The position numbers were made by a program, and so were the translations under genes. 64,000 bases of DNA from the NCBI GenBank assembly GCA_030533445.1, contig CM060066.1, positions 36,216,235-36,280,234 of the forward strand, in the 5' to 3' direction. The notes under the pieces are model-generated. The model ran no database searches. It worked only from the letters and a program-made list of their open reading frames with translations, and was not told the DNA's origin. The stretch's first letter is position 1; each line of letters starts with the position of its first letter. This document shows, piece by piece, positions 23,903 to 33,091 of the stretch. The DNA is from Cyprinodon diabolis. Its lineage: Eukaryota > Chordata > Actinopteri > Cyprinodontiformes > Cyprinodontidae.

Positions 23903-25335
23903 CATTAACTAGAACATACTTATTCAAAAAGCAACTCAGAGCAGTAACTATGCCAAAAAGGTGTTTTTCGCTATGTGAGCGATTAATAGTAGAAATAATT
24001 GACAGATTAATTCATGACTGCAGTGGCAGTCACTTAAAAGTGTGTTTTTCTTCTTCCAGTCTTCCTTTCTGTATAAGGGCCTCCATTTTGCTTGATAGTC
24101 AGTGACATAATTTAATAGGCAGAAACAAGATAAGTCCTGAAAGATTGTATTTAACTCTGCTTACTGTGTGTTTATCAGTTAAGAAAAGTTTAATCTGTCA
24201 GAACCCTTTTCTCCAAATCTACCTGAAAAATTAAACGTACACCAGTTCTCTCTCTTAAGGCTATGTTTTTCTATCAGTGTGTGATTCATCATTACATTCT
24301 CAAACAATTTTGCAGGGAACTACTGTATATAGCCAACAGCAAAATAAATACAACTCCTCATAATCCTCCTTTATGACCCAAAGTGTCCATATCTGTGATC
24401 TACGATGTAATGTTATGTTAACATTAAAGGCCTTCTAGCTGCTGTGGACACAATCTCCCTAGTTTGGTTTCTCTTTATTGTCAATCCTGGGTCAGCTTCT
24501 TGTTATGTTGGCTTTCTTCCCATTAGAGCTCTATGAGGTGATCCTTTTATGGACCATTTAACATGTTGTCCAGAGCTGTGGTTGACTACAACACGATAGC
24601 AGCTCTCAGTCTTCCCATTCCTTTCCTCCCTTCCTTTAAATGCCTTTTTAGCACATGCTCAGATTGCATTTTCTCCCTATCGCCCTGCCGCTCACTGTTG
24701 CTCTCCTATAGTTTACTTGACAATGCTGATTGCTTCTGTAATGCACTGAAAACATCTTTGGTGGCCTTTCAAAGCAAAGTGCTTTATGTCATGTTACTAC
24801 AGAGCCTAAATTAACTCGACTGAGCAGACATGCAGCGGTCGGCACAATTAGAGACATTAATGGGTAGCTGTTCTTGGCCAACATTTGTAGCTTGGTACTT
24901 GTGCAATGCTATGTAAAAACACTGTGGGGTACCTACTAATTGTATAATGTGCTAATTTCTGTCAGGTGGTCTGCTCTATTATATTTTCTACTGTAATGTA
25001 CAGAAACTTTGCAGATTTGATATCTGCTGTCTAGAACTAAAATCAACCAATTTTCTTGGCTGAAGTTCCAACATTTTCAGAGTTGATAACCCAATAGCAA
25101 GTTTAACAAGAAGAGATTATGGAAGGCTATAAGCTTTGCCCATAGGTACATGATTCATCCTCTTTAAAGTCATTAAGAATCAGGTCCATCAATATATTTC
25201 AAGAGGAATTACTCTTTTATCTCTCTGTTTTTATTTGACAAAACTCTCATTTATCCTAACTTACCACTTCTAAAATTACCACTTATCCTAACTTACCACT
25301 GCTAGGATTACCACTGCTGAAATCTTTTTAGCAGT
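23903..25335. other. Intergenic up to the retroviral insertion, no gene seen
   Basis: No coding frame of interest. The last bases form an imperfect hairpin: ttaccactgcta at 25,293-25,304 is the reverse complement of tagcagtggtaa ending at 25,340, exactly at the retroviral insertion point. Confidence 0.45.
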
Positions 25336-25340
25336 GGTAA

Positions 25341-25902
25341 TGTTGGATTAATTGTACATAAGTTATTCTACTTTAATCATATTATACACATTTGTTATCT
25401 CTATCTTACTTATATTACAAAGAGTGAACTTTGCTTGCTATGATTACTAATGTTTTGCTGTCAGTTTGTGCAGGAGGATGTTGATGTAACACAACTGGAG
25501 TAAAGCTGTTGAACTTTACTCATTGTAAGTTTGTGCAAGGAAGTTGCTGGGGTCAAATCTGGGTTAATGTTGTGAAACAAGGAGAGCTGCGCAGAGTTGC
25601 ACACACCGCAGAGTTGCACATCGGATGTGGAGAGAAGATTTCCTTATCTTATGATGATTGTTCGAAACTTCTGGTTTAAACTGGCTTCTGTTGACCCCCT
25701 TCCCCTTAGAGGTTGAAACCACATTGTAACCAGGGCGTTCCAAATAAAAAGCTTGGAGAGCAGAGACTGCTTCAGAGTGGGTTGGAGATTGTAACTGAAT
25801 GCAGTCTCTGATCCCCTCTCCTTGCAAGTAAATTATACTCAATTCTCTGTGTCTTTCTTTGTGCAGGTTGCTGAATAAGGTGTTTGGTGTTTAAACCTAA
25901 CA
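25341..25902 (+). repeat. ERV 5' LTR
   Basis: Runs from tgttggatta to cctaaca (TG...CA). An AATAAA(A) at 25,743-25,748 could serve as poly(A) signal or as a TATA-like element; no other clear TATA box was seen. Near the 3' end there is a pyrimidine-rich tctttctttgtgcag that would make a good splice acceptor. Side-by-side reading against the 3' LTR found no difference. Confidence 0.95.
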
Positions 25903-25908
25903 TTTAAA

Positions 25909-25926
25909 TGGTCCTTCGAGCCGGAT
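25909..25926 (+). promoter_or_regulatory. Retroviral primer-binding site, tRNA-Tyr type
   Basis: tggtccttcgagccgga, six bases after the LTR, is complementary over 17 bases to the 3' end of eukaryotic tRNA-Tyr (GUA), including the CCA end, as I recall that tRNA. Most gamma- and epsilon-type viruses I know of use Pro, Arg, Gln, His or similar primers, so the tyrosine primer helps define this lineage. Confidence 0.75.
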
Positions 25927-26622
25927 TGCAAGATACCCGACGACCCCCAGCAGGTGAGTGAGATCCAGACAAGTCTGCGGCCGCAGCAAACAGACCCTTT
26001 ACGGGACTGGTCTCTCCCTTACAAGCTGGGGTCCGACGGTTGAAGCATTTCGAGGACGCAGAGAATTGTGAGTAGTTTTTCTCTTTAATAAGGAGTGAGT
26101 GAGAACCGTGAGAGAAAAACAGCAAACAGTTTAAACCTCGTGAAGGACGGCGGTGTCCTCTATTTTTAATAGTTAAATTCCGCGTGGGGTAACGAGGTCC
26201 CCCTGTTGTACTAAAACCCTGACAATTCTAGACTCTATCAGGTAAAACAGAAATTTTAAAACAGTTAAAGTCCGCGGGAGGACAGACTCCCCTAGTTTTA
26301 AACTAGTTAAATTCTGTGTAGGATGGCGGCGTCCTCTGTGTTTAAAATAAAGAAAACGGGAATAAAGTAAAAGTTAACTGCGCAGTGTGTGTGTGTGTGT
26401 GTGTGAAAGGAAATATAGATATCACTAGATATCTGTATTTCATATGAAAAAGACAAGGGTTAAATGGTGAGCTTTTGTGGATGTTTGTAGACAAGAAAAC
26501 TCCACCTGCAAGGGTTGAAGTGAGTTTTACCACAAAGGTAGTTGATCACCATCTTGTCTGAAGCCCCAGTGTTTAGAACACGACAGGTGTTGAAAACCCA
26601 CTGGGCCCAAATTTAGTTCAAA
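25927..26622 (+). promoter_or_regulatory. ERV leader with splice donor and threefold repeat (putative packaging region)
   Basis: A strong donor cag/gtgagt lies at 25,951-25,956 and would serve the env mRNA. Downstream, a motif of the form agttaaa(t/g)tc(c/t)g(c/t)g recurs at about 26,171, 26,263 and 26,304. Each copy is near short G/C stems such as ggacggcggtgtcc and ggatggcggcgtcc. Repeated stem-loops in a retroviral leader commonly act in RNA dimerisation and packaging; that role is inferred. A short GT repeat follows at 26,386-26,404. Confidence 0.5.
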
Positions 26623-28182
26623 ATGGGAAAAGGGCAAAGTAAAGGAAAATTATGGAAGTCATTGGAAGAACTCCAGTGTAAAGATTGGAAAATAGTTGAA
26701 AATGATGACCCGGCGGCGGTAGAGCCGTTGTGTTACTGGATAAAAAATATGGTTTTAATGGTAAATTGAGCACCACAAACATAAAGGAATTGCAACAAAA
26801 AAAAAAAAAAAAAAAAAAAAAAGGCAAAAATAAAGACACCCTGATGGCCAAAGAAGGTTTTAGTCAAACAATGGTGTGGATGAAGTTAGCAGGACAGAGA
26901 GAAAAGGGAGGAGAGACAGAGAAAAGAGAAAGAAAAAGAACGTGAAGAGAAGGAAAAAGAGAAAGAAAAGTCAGTTATGTTTCATAGGAAGGAAGACAAT
27001 GAGTATGTGGGGCCTTATTCCAATCTTATGCATCAAATCCAGAATCTTCCACAAGCAGGACAGGGTGGGGGAGCTGTAGCCGGCCCCTCAGCCCCACTTC
27101 CCCACGAGGAACTACCCAAATACACCGCCCTGCAACAGGTTGACTCTTCACCTGTGATTTCATCACAGGCCTTTGACAAACCACTTACTAGATCACGTGG
27201 GTACAGACTTGAATGGACAAAGGATTTGGTGTCAGGAATTGGTAATGTACTGTCCCCACAAACCCCTAAAACACTTATTAGACAAAAAACAGATGAGGAG
27301 GAACTTTATCCTCTAATTGAACTGCCCAATCCATTAGCTGGCCAAGCCCGCCAGCCCGCCACAGTTATGGTATATAGGACCTGGACACAGAAGGATGTTA
27401 AAAAGGCAGTAGAAGGAATCCCTTCACCCAAAGAAGATGTGGAGGAGTGCATACTCCAAATGGAAAACCTTAGGAGGTCTTACCATTTAAATGGAGTTGA
27501 GGTTCAGCAGGTCTGGATGTGCCAATTAGGGCCAGAATGGCACCACGTGAAAGGCGATTTTATACCAACCACAGGTGTCGATCCTCCAGTTCCTTACCCC
27601 CCAGATTCTGACGATCTGACCACAGCAGTTGAGCGTCTGATTGCTCGTATCAGAATCAGATACCACAGAAGAGCAAATTACACAGAAATAGGAAGATGTA
27701 AGCAGAGATCCGACGAACCCTTTGATGAATACAGGGTGAGAATGGAGAAGATATTCAGAGCACATAGTGGACTTCCTTATGCAGACAATGAAGACGGGCC
27801 ATTTAAACAACAACTAAAAAATGCGCTCCATGCGGGGTCTCTGCCAGAAATTAAGGGGTGGGTCGATCGTCACCACATAGAAATGAGTGGGGGAACACTC
27901 CAAAATTATATAAATCACGCCCTGCATGCCGAGAAAGTCATAAAAAGCAAAAAGAATAACAAAGAATCCACCATGTTTTATCAGGAGGAGGAGGAGACTG
28001 TGTTTTATCAGCAGTCCAGAGGTAGAGGCCGAGGCAGAGGTCGAGGCCATGGAAGGGGAAGAGGGTTTGGATCACACTCAACCGATAATTCCAGAGCGTG
28101 TTGGTCATGTGGAAAAGAAGGCCACATGGCTAGAGACTGTCGAAGTAACCCAAAAAGAAAAAATGCAGGGAGCTCAGCATGA
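26623..28182 (+). pseudogene. gag: ERV gag, disrupted in matrix region
   Basis: The likely original start is ATG 26,623, giving MGKGQSK, a myristoylation-type N-terminus. That frame is lost at TGA 26,767-26,769; the matching sequence continues in another frame from about 26,730 (KKYGFNGKLS). A run of about 28 A residues near 26,797-26,822 follows. The original frame reopens from 26,890 with a Lys/Glu-rich tract and stays open to the end. The 401-codon frame from 26,977 contains a PSAP late-domain motif (residues 37-40), a capsid-like domain (WTQKDVKKAVEGIPSPKEDV), an RG-rich tract (about 348-365) and one zinc knuckle of CX2CX4HX4C form (C375, C378, H383, C388). It ends at TGA followed by CTAG. 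The gene product would assemble particles and bind the genome; here the matrix part is separated by frameshift and stops. Confidence 0.85.
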
Positions 28183-28451
28183 CTAGATGAGCAACCATTC
28201 TCTATTGAAGAAATAGAAGATGAAAACATGGATGTATTAAACTTGAGGATTTGATTTTTGAAGAAAAATATAGAAATAGTTCTGATGGTCCAGGGCATTC
28301 CTGTTAAATTTTGTGTGATACAGGAGCCTGCAGAACCACAATAAAAGAACCCATACCCCACGCACCTCTAAGTTCAAATTATGCAGGAAAAACTGCACCG
28401 TTAAAACTTTTTATGTATAAAGAGGAACTGAAAATGTCAGATAAACTAAAA
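28183..28451 (+). pseudogene. pol: ERV pol start: linker and truncated protease
   Basis: After the gag TGA the same frame remains open for 23 acidic codons to TGA 28,252. The aspartic protease active site appears as DTGA (DTG at 28,317-28,325) in another frame, preceded by an in-frame stop at 28,305-28,307. It is followed by CRTTIKEPIPHAPL and ends at TAG 28,452-28,454. The flap and C-terminal part of the protease are missing, because reverse transcriptase connection sequence follows at once. Confidence 0.65.
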
Positions 28452-28454
28452 TAG

Positions 28455-29201
28455 ATACCTGAAGCAGAAGCGGCCTTCTGCAACATTAAGCAGGCTATGG
28501 TGAGCAGCTGCACGTTGGCCCTGTCAGACTATGAAAAAGAGTTTGTACAAATGGTGGACTGCAAAGGTCATTTTATGACCTCAGTCTTAACTCAAATGCA
28601 TGGAAATAAATTAAGACCAGTAGCATACTATTCTACTAAATTAGATGATGTAGCATGTGCACTTCCACATTGTGTGCGAGCAGTGATAGCTGCTTCATTA
28701 GCAGTAACGTCCAGTGCTGACATAGTATTATTCCATCCACTGATATTAAAAGTTCCTCACTCGGTGTCTGCTCTGCTTTTACAAACAAAAATGACTTTTC
28801 TATCCCCAGCCAGACACCTCTCATGCATGTCTATACTCCTGTCACAGCCGCATTTAAAAATAGAACGCTGCACGGTGCTGAACCCAGCAACACTTATCCC
28901 CACGCCAGATGATGGGGAATCCCATGATTGTGAGGCTCTGGCTGAACAAACTGCTAAAAGTAGGCCAGATTTAAAAGACACTCCTTTGTCAGAAGGAGAA
29001 ACATTATTTGTTGATGGATCCTCTAAAAAAGATGAAAAAGGGAAAACGAGAATTGGTTATGCTGTAGTGACACATACCGCTGTGCTAAAAGCGGAAGCCT
29101 TACCACAACATTACTCTGCACAAGCAGCAGAACTGATTCCTCTTACTGAAACGTGCAAACTTATGAAAGACAAAAAAGTAACTATCTGGACAGATTGGTA
29201 A
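28455..29201 (+). pseudogene. pol: ERV pol: reverse transcriptase connection and partial RNase H
   Basis: The frame carries the RT thumb/connection region (CNIKQAMVSSCTLALSDYEK, LRPVAYYSTKLDDVA) and then RNase H with the first catalytic aspartate in FVDGSSKKDEKGK (about residue 173 of the frame from 28,497), the glutamate in QAAELIPLTETC and the next aspartate in IWTDW, where TAA ends it. The fingers and palm with the YXDD box are absent: only about 270 bp separate the gag stop from connection sequence, so well over 1 kb has been lost compared with a normal pol. RNase H is cut before its last motif. No polymerase can be made. Confidence 0.8.
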
Positions 29202-29821
29202 ACTAAACATATACAACCTATGGTTTAATGCTTATTCAAAAAATTTTTGTAGAGCATGCTTAATATGTGCAAAGTACAATGCTCAGGGGAACCTAAGGCC
29301 TAAAAGAGGACAATTCCCAAAACCAAACTACCCCTTTCAACACATACATATGGATTTTATTGAACTAAATCCAAGCGAAGGTAAAAAATTCTGTTTAGTC
29401 ATAATAGATTTGTTTTTTAAATGGATTGAACTATTTCCAATAAAAAACCCTGATGCCCTTACAGTAGCAAAAGCACTCTGTAAAGATATAATACCAAGAT
29501 ATGGCATTCCAGAGAGAATATATAGTGAGAATGATTCTTACTTTGTTAATTAAATAGTGTCCAAAATAGGATTAGCCTTCCACATTGATTTAAAAAATCA
29601 TTGTGGATATCATCCACAGAGCGCAGGACTTGTGGAATGAATAAATTGTACTGTTAAAAACAGACTAAGAAAGACCATGGAAGAAACATTGGTATTCACC
29701 TAAGTGGGAAGGACCCTATCAGGTTTTGTTGACCACTCCAACTGCATTGAAAATAGCTGAAAGAAGCACATGGATCCACTTGTCACACTGTAAAAAGGTG
29801 ATAGATAGATCAGATGATTAA
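29182..29821 (+). pseudogene. pol: ERV pol: integrase pieces
   Basis: An open frame to TAA 29,551-29,553 begins with the Cys part of the HHCC zinc domain (CRACLICAKY; the His part is deleted). It continues with core-domain blocks HMDFIEL and IIDLFFKWIELFP (first Asp) and RYGIPERIYSEND (second Asp). After the stop the same frame shows HPQSAGLVE with the catalytic Glu, then TGA and later TAA. In another frame, 29,705-29,818 carries the C-terminal GPY-type module ([17 protein letters not shown]). The linker before this module is deleted. Integrase is not expressible as one protein. Confidence 0.8.
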
Positions 29822-29833
29822 TGGATAAAATCA

Positions 29834-29853
29834 CTCTCCTAATTATTCTGTAG
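29834..29853 (+). promoter_or_regulatory. Putative env splice acceptor
   Basis: The pyrimidine-rich tctcctaattattctgtag lies just after the integrase remnant and about 240 bases before the env signal-peptide ATG. It is the best acceptor-like site in this interval to pair with the leader donor at 25,953/25,954. Inferred only. Confidence 0.35.
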
Positions 29854-30094
29854 AACCTTACTATAGTGTTTAGCATTCTAGTAATCCTACTGTGGTACCT
29901 GTTATAGAATACACATTTGGTCTCCTTCACCGACCTTCAGAGGAAGTCCATCGTACAAAGGGGGTTGTATTTTTAGTATACAACCGTCTCAAACTGGTGA
30001 AGATTGTCCACAACTCTGCCGAAAGGTCATAGGAAGTAGACCATTGTGTAAAAAGATTACCCACAGGAAACTTTTTGAAGTTTGAACCTAGATA

Positions 30095-30217
30095 ATGTTG
30101 CGACTACTCATATTAGTTTTGTCTTTAGCTCTCACTCAGGGCAAGGATTCTTGTTGCCCTCATGATCCAGCTATTTGTAAAAGGACGTCTATCTCTGCTA
30201 TAACTCTACTAGACTAA
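30095..30217 (+). pseudogene. env: ERV env signal-peptide segment, out of frame with the rest
   Basis: ATG 30,095 opens a 40-codon frame starting MLRLLILVLSLALTQG, a typical secretory signal, followed by CCPHDPAICK, and stops at TAA 30,215-30,217. The surface-subunit frame is open from 30,181 in a different phase. A frameshift between about 30,181 and 30,215 therefore separates the signal from the mature protein. Confidence 0.7.
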
Positions 30218-31989
30218 TCAGTGTAGTGACTATTCCTTTTCAAACATTCTCGCAAAGATTCAAAATTGACCCAGGAGTCTGGCGAGGTTATGATTTCTAC
30301 CTATATCCCCGTGTAGTTCAAAAAACTCAAAAGAGTTGGGGAGACGTTTTTAGAACCACTGAACAGTGGAAGAAAGGATCATATGGATGGACATCTTTAG
30401 CTAAGAAATGGATGAGTAGAATATCAGGGTTCACTGTTAACCATGACTCCAAAGTTTTCACTATGACGATAAACTCCACAGCAGAACCCTTTGAGAAGGA
30501 AGGCTGTTCTTCCTCATTTATATGTGCGCGGTCTGCTGGAACTGATCCATGTTGGACATTGTATTTGTGCCCCGCAAATATTACACAAGAAGGAGATGAG
30601 ATACAAGGGATTCTTACTTCTGCCCAAGGAAAACAGATAAAAATTCAAAATATTAATGGCCTGCTTAAAACAGATGAATTGTTTCAAGTCACCACTGGAA
30701 TCTCTGGACAAACAAACAACTGGCTCTTAATGGCAGAACAAGCAGCTAAAACAGTGTCCAATGATTGTCTTGTGTGTATGGGAGCCAGACCGCTGTTACG
30801 CGTGGTTCCTGCTACTATAACTCCACAATGTCTTCTAAACATCATGAATTATACAGTCCCAACTGATAATTGCACCTATTGGGATAAGATCTATCCCCTG
30901 ACCATAGATGAGAAGAAAAAACCAATCTTTTTGAAAAAAGTAGCTGTGGCAAATTTCACCTGTGTAAACAGGACCGGAGTGGGCCCGAAACTAGGCACAC
31001 TAAATGAAACACAATGTGCAAGCATTTTACTGGTATCCATCTTTTTTCAACCTCAATCCCGCAGTGACATCTGGTGGTGGTGTGGAGATGACAGATTGTT
31101 TGACAGACTTCCATACAACACCACTGGATTGTGTGCTGCGGTCACTTTGATTTTACCTGTTTCTATTACATCACTCACAATGGATGAATTGTTAACGACT
31201 ATAAACAGCATTTTACCTCACACAGGGCATACTAGAAGGAAGAGGGCATCTGAAAACGCATGGAGTGGAGATGACCCTACTTATATTGACAGCATTGGGG
31301 TACCCAGAGGTGTTCCAGATGAGTATAAACTAGCGAATCAAGTTACTGCAGGATTTGAATCTATCTTATGCTGGTGGTGCACTATAAACAAAAATGTAGA
31401 CAGAATAAATTACATCCACTATAATGTCCAGAGGCTGGGAAATAAAACAGAACAAGGCTTCTCCGCTGTTCATGAACAATTGTCAGCTACCTCTCTGATG
31501 GCTTTCCAGAACCGTATTGCTGTTGACATGTTGTTAGCTGAAAAAGGTGGTGTGTGCTCTATTTTTGGAGATCAGTGTTGCACCTTTATTCCCAACAACA
31601 CCGCTGCTGATGGCAGCCTCACAAAGGCCCTTGAAGGCCTTCGGTCTCTTAACAGCAAAATGAAAGACCATTCTGGAGTTGACACAAAATTGTGGGACGG
31701 ATTTGGAGACATTTTTGGTAAATACAAACAATTGGTAGTTTCTATTTTAATGTCTATAGCTGTATTTGCCGCCATCCTGACCTTATGTGGATGTTGTTGT
31801 ATTCCATGTATTAGAGCGCTGCTAAATAGACTAATTACCACAGCAATACAACCCATGAAAACAGAAATGTATGCCCTCATGTCCACTGAGGAACACCCAT
31901 TGGATGATGCAGACAGTGAAGAGGATGAAACCTCTTTACACTTTCCTGGTCTTTATCCTAATCCCAACGACAATAACCCACCGGTTTAA
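30181..31989 (+). CDS. env: ERV envelope glycoprotein, SU-TM frame (lacks in-frame signal peptide)
   Basis: A frame open from 30,181 to TAA 31,989; the 587-codon count below starts at a GTG at 30,226, since there is no upstream in-frame ATG with a signal. SU contains many N-X-S/T sites and CLVC (a CXXC motif). A furin site RRKR occupies residues 337-340 (31,234-31,245). TM contains a CWWC, the region FQNRIAVDMLLAEKGG at the position of the immunosuppressive segment, and CX6CC at C444, C451 and C452, the gamma-type motif for disulfide linkage to SU. It ends with one membrane span (about residues 503-529, Cys-rich at the inner edge) and a tail of about 58 residues. Family role: receptor binding and membrane fusion. 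The frame has no internal stop, unlike gag and pol, but without a signal peptide it would not enter the secretory route. Confidence 0.88.
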   Translation, partial: KDVYLCYNSTRLISVVTIPFQTFSQRFKIDPGVWRGYDFYLYPRVVQKTQKSWGDVFRTTEQWKKGSYGWTSLAKKWMSRISGFTVNHDSKVFTMTINSTAEPFEKEGCSSSFICARSAGTDPCWTLYLCPANITQEGDEIQGILTSAQGKQIKIQNINGLLKTDELFQVTTGISGQTNNWLLMAEQAAKTVSNDCLVCMGARPLLRVVPATITPQCLLNIMNYTVPTDNCTYWDKIYPLTIDEKKKPIFLKKVAVANFTCVNRTGVGPKLGTLNETQCASILLVSIFFQPQSRSDIWWWCGDDRLFDRLPYNTTGLCAAVTLILPVSITSLTMDELLTTINSILPHTGHTRRKRASENAWSGDDPTYIDSIGVPRGVPDEYKLANQVTAGFESILCWWCTINKNVDRINYIHYNVQRLGNKTEQGFSAVHEQLSATSLMAFQNRIAVDMLLAEKGGVCSIFGDQCCTFIPNNTAADGSLTKALEGLRSLNSKMKDHSGVDTKLWDGFGDIFGKYKQLVVSILMSIAVFAAILTLCGCCCIPCIRALLNRLITTAIQPMKTEMYALMSTEEHPLDDADSEEDETSLHFPGLYPNPNDNNPPV

Positions 31990-32095
31990 AGTACCTCTGA
32001 GTGTACCCTTTTACAGCTAAAAATGATTTCATAGTTGAAAATCTGAAAAGAAGTAACTATTGAATGATAAAAAAAATAGCTTAAAGTGAATAAAC

Positions 32096-32105
32096 AGGAG
32101 GGAAA
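32096..32105 (+). promoter_or_regulatory. Polypurine tract
   Basis: aggagggaaa directly abuts the 3' LTR, the usual primer site for plus-strand DNA synthesis in retroviruses. Confidence 0.8.
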
Positions 32106-32667
32106 TGTTGGATTAATTGTACATAAGTTATTCTACTTTAATCATATTATACACATTTGTTATCTCTATCTTACTTATATTACAAAGAGTGAACTTTGCT
32201 TGCTATGATTACTAATGTTTTGCTGTCAGTTTGTGCAGGAGGATGTTGATGTAACACAACTGGAGTAAAGCTGTTGAACTTTACTCATTGTAAGTTTGTG
32301 CAAGGAAGTTGCTGGGGTCAAATCTGGGTTAATGTTGTGAAACAAGGAGAGCTGCGCAGAGTTGCACACACCGCAGAGTTGCACATCGGATGTGGAGAGA
32401 AGATTTCCTTATCTTATGATGATTGTTCGAAACTTCTGGTTTAAACTGGCTTCTGTTGACCCCCTTCCCCTTAGAGGTTGAAACCACATTGTAACCAGGG
32501 CGTTCCAAATAAAAAGCTTGGAGAGCAGAGACTGCTTCAGAGTGGGTTGGAGATTGTAACTGAATGCAGTCTCTGATCCCCTCTCCTTGCAAGTAAATTA
32601 TACTCAATTCTCTGTGTCTTTCTTTGTGCAGGTTGCTGAATAAGGTGTTTGGTGTTTAAACCTAACA
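32106..32667 (+). repeat. ERV 3' LTR
   Basis: The same 562-bp sequence as the 5' LTR, shifted by 6,765 bp, with AATAAA(A) at 32,508-32,513. It ends cctaaca, followed by the target duplication ggtaa. Confidence 0.95.
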
Positions 32668-32672
32668 GGTAA

Positions 32673-33086
32673 CCCTGCTTACATTATGATTTTATGTTCA
32701 TAATACATTTAATAAGATATTTATTATATTTGATTGCATAATGTTAACACATGCTTTATTAAAAAGGCCTTAAGCAACTACCCAAGGACTCATAGCCAGC
32801 AATTCCCTGCATTTACCAGTAGCATCTATACAAAATACTAATTTGAATATTGTAATATATACAGTATATGGCAAGAGATGCAATCATGGAAAAATATCCT
32901 TTTTAATTTTCACTAAGTGGTTGATTAAAGTTTCCATCTGCAAAAGACTTTGAAAATTGGAGAGGCCAGTTTCAGATTTTCCAAAAATAATTCCTACTTT
33001 TTGAATATAAGCTTAACCCTGTCTCAGAGCTCCACTAATGCCTTAGTTGAAATAAAATCATTCCTTTTAAATCCCAGGATTGAAAT
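32673..33086. other. Intergenic, no gene seen
   Basis: AT-rich; nothing recognised between the retrovirus and the next LTR. Confidence 0.45.
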
Positions 33087-33091
33087 GTCTG

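Larger units (their letters stand above)
25341..32667 (+). mobile_element. Endogenous retrovirus, class I (gamma/epsilon-like), defective
   Basis: A 7,327-bp provirus bounded by two 562-bp LTRs and a perfect 5-bp duplication ggtaa (25,336-25,340; 32,668-32,672). Order: 5' LTR, tRNA-Tyr primer site, leader with splice donor, gag, UGA stop, protease start, reverse transcriptase connection/RNase H piece, integrase pieces, env, polypurine tract, 3' LTR. The type is judged from the single zinc knuckle, the in-frame stop between gag and pol, the GPY-type integrase end and a gamma-type Env with CX6CC. The LTRs read as identical, implying a recent insertion, yet gag and pol carry frameshifts, stops and large deletions and the env leader is out of frame. 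It cannot make its own enzymes as read. Confidence 0.95.

Noticed and set aside
25564..25842. 92-codon minus-strand ORF present identically in both LTRs
   Set aside because: It lies entirely inside the LTR, antisense, and is duplicated only because the LTR is. No motif, and promoter/poly(A) sequence of the LTR overlaps it.
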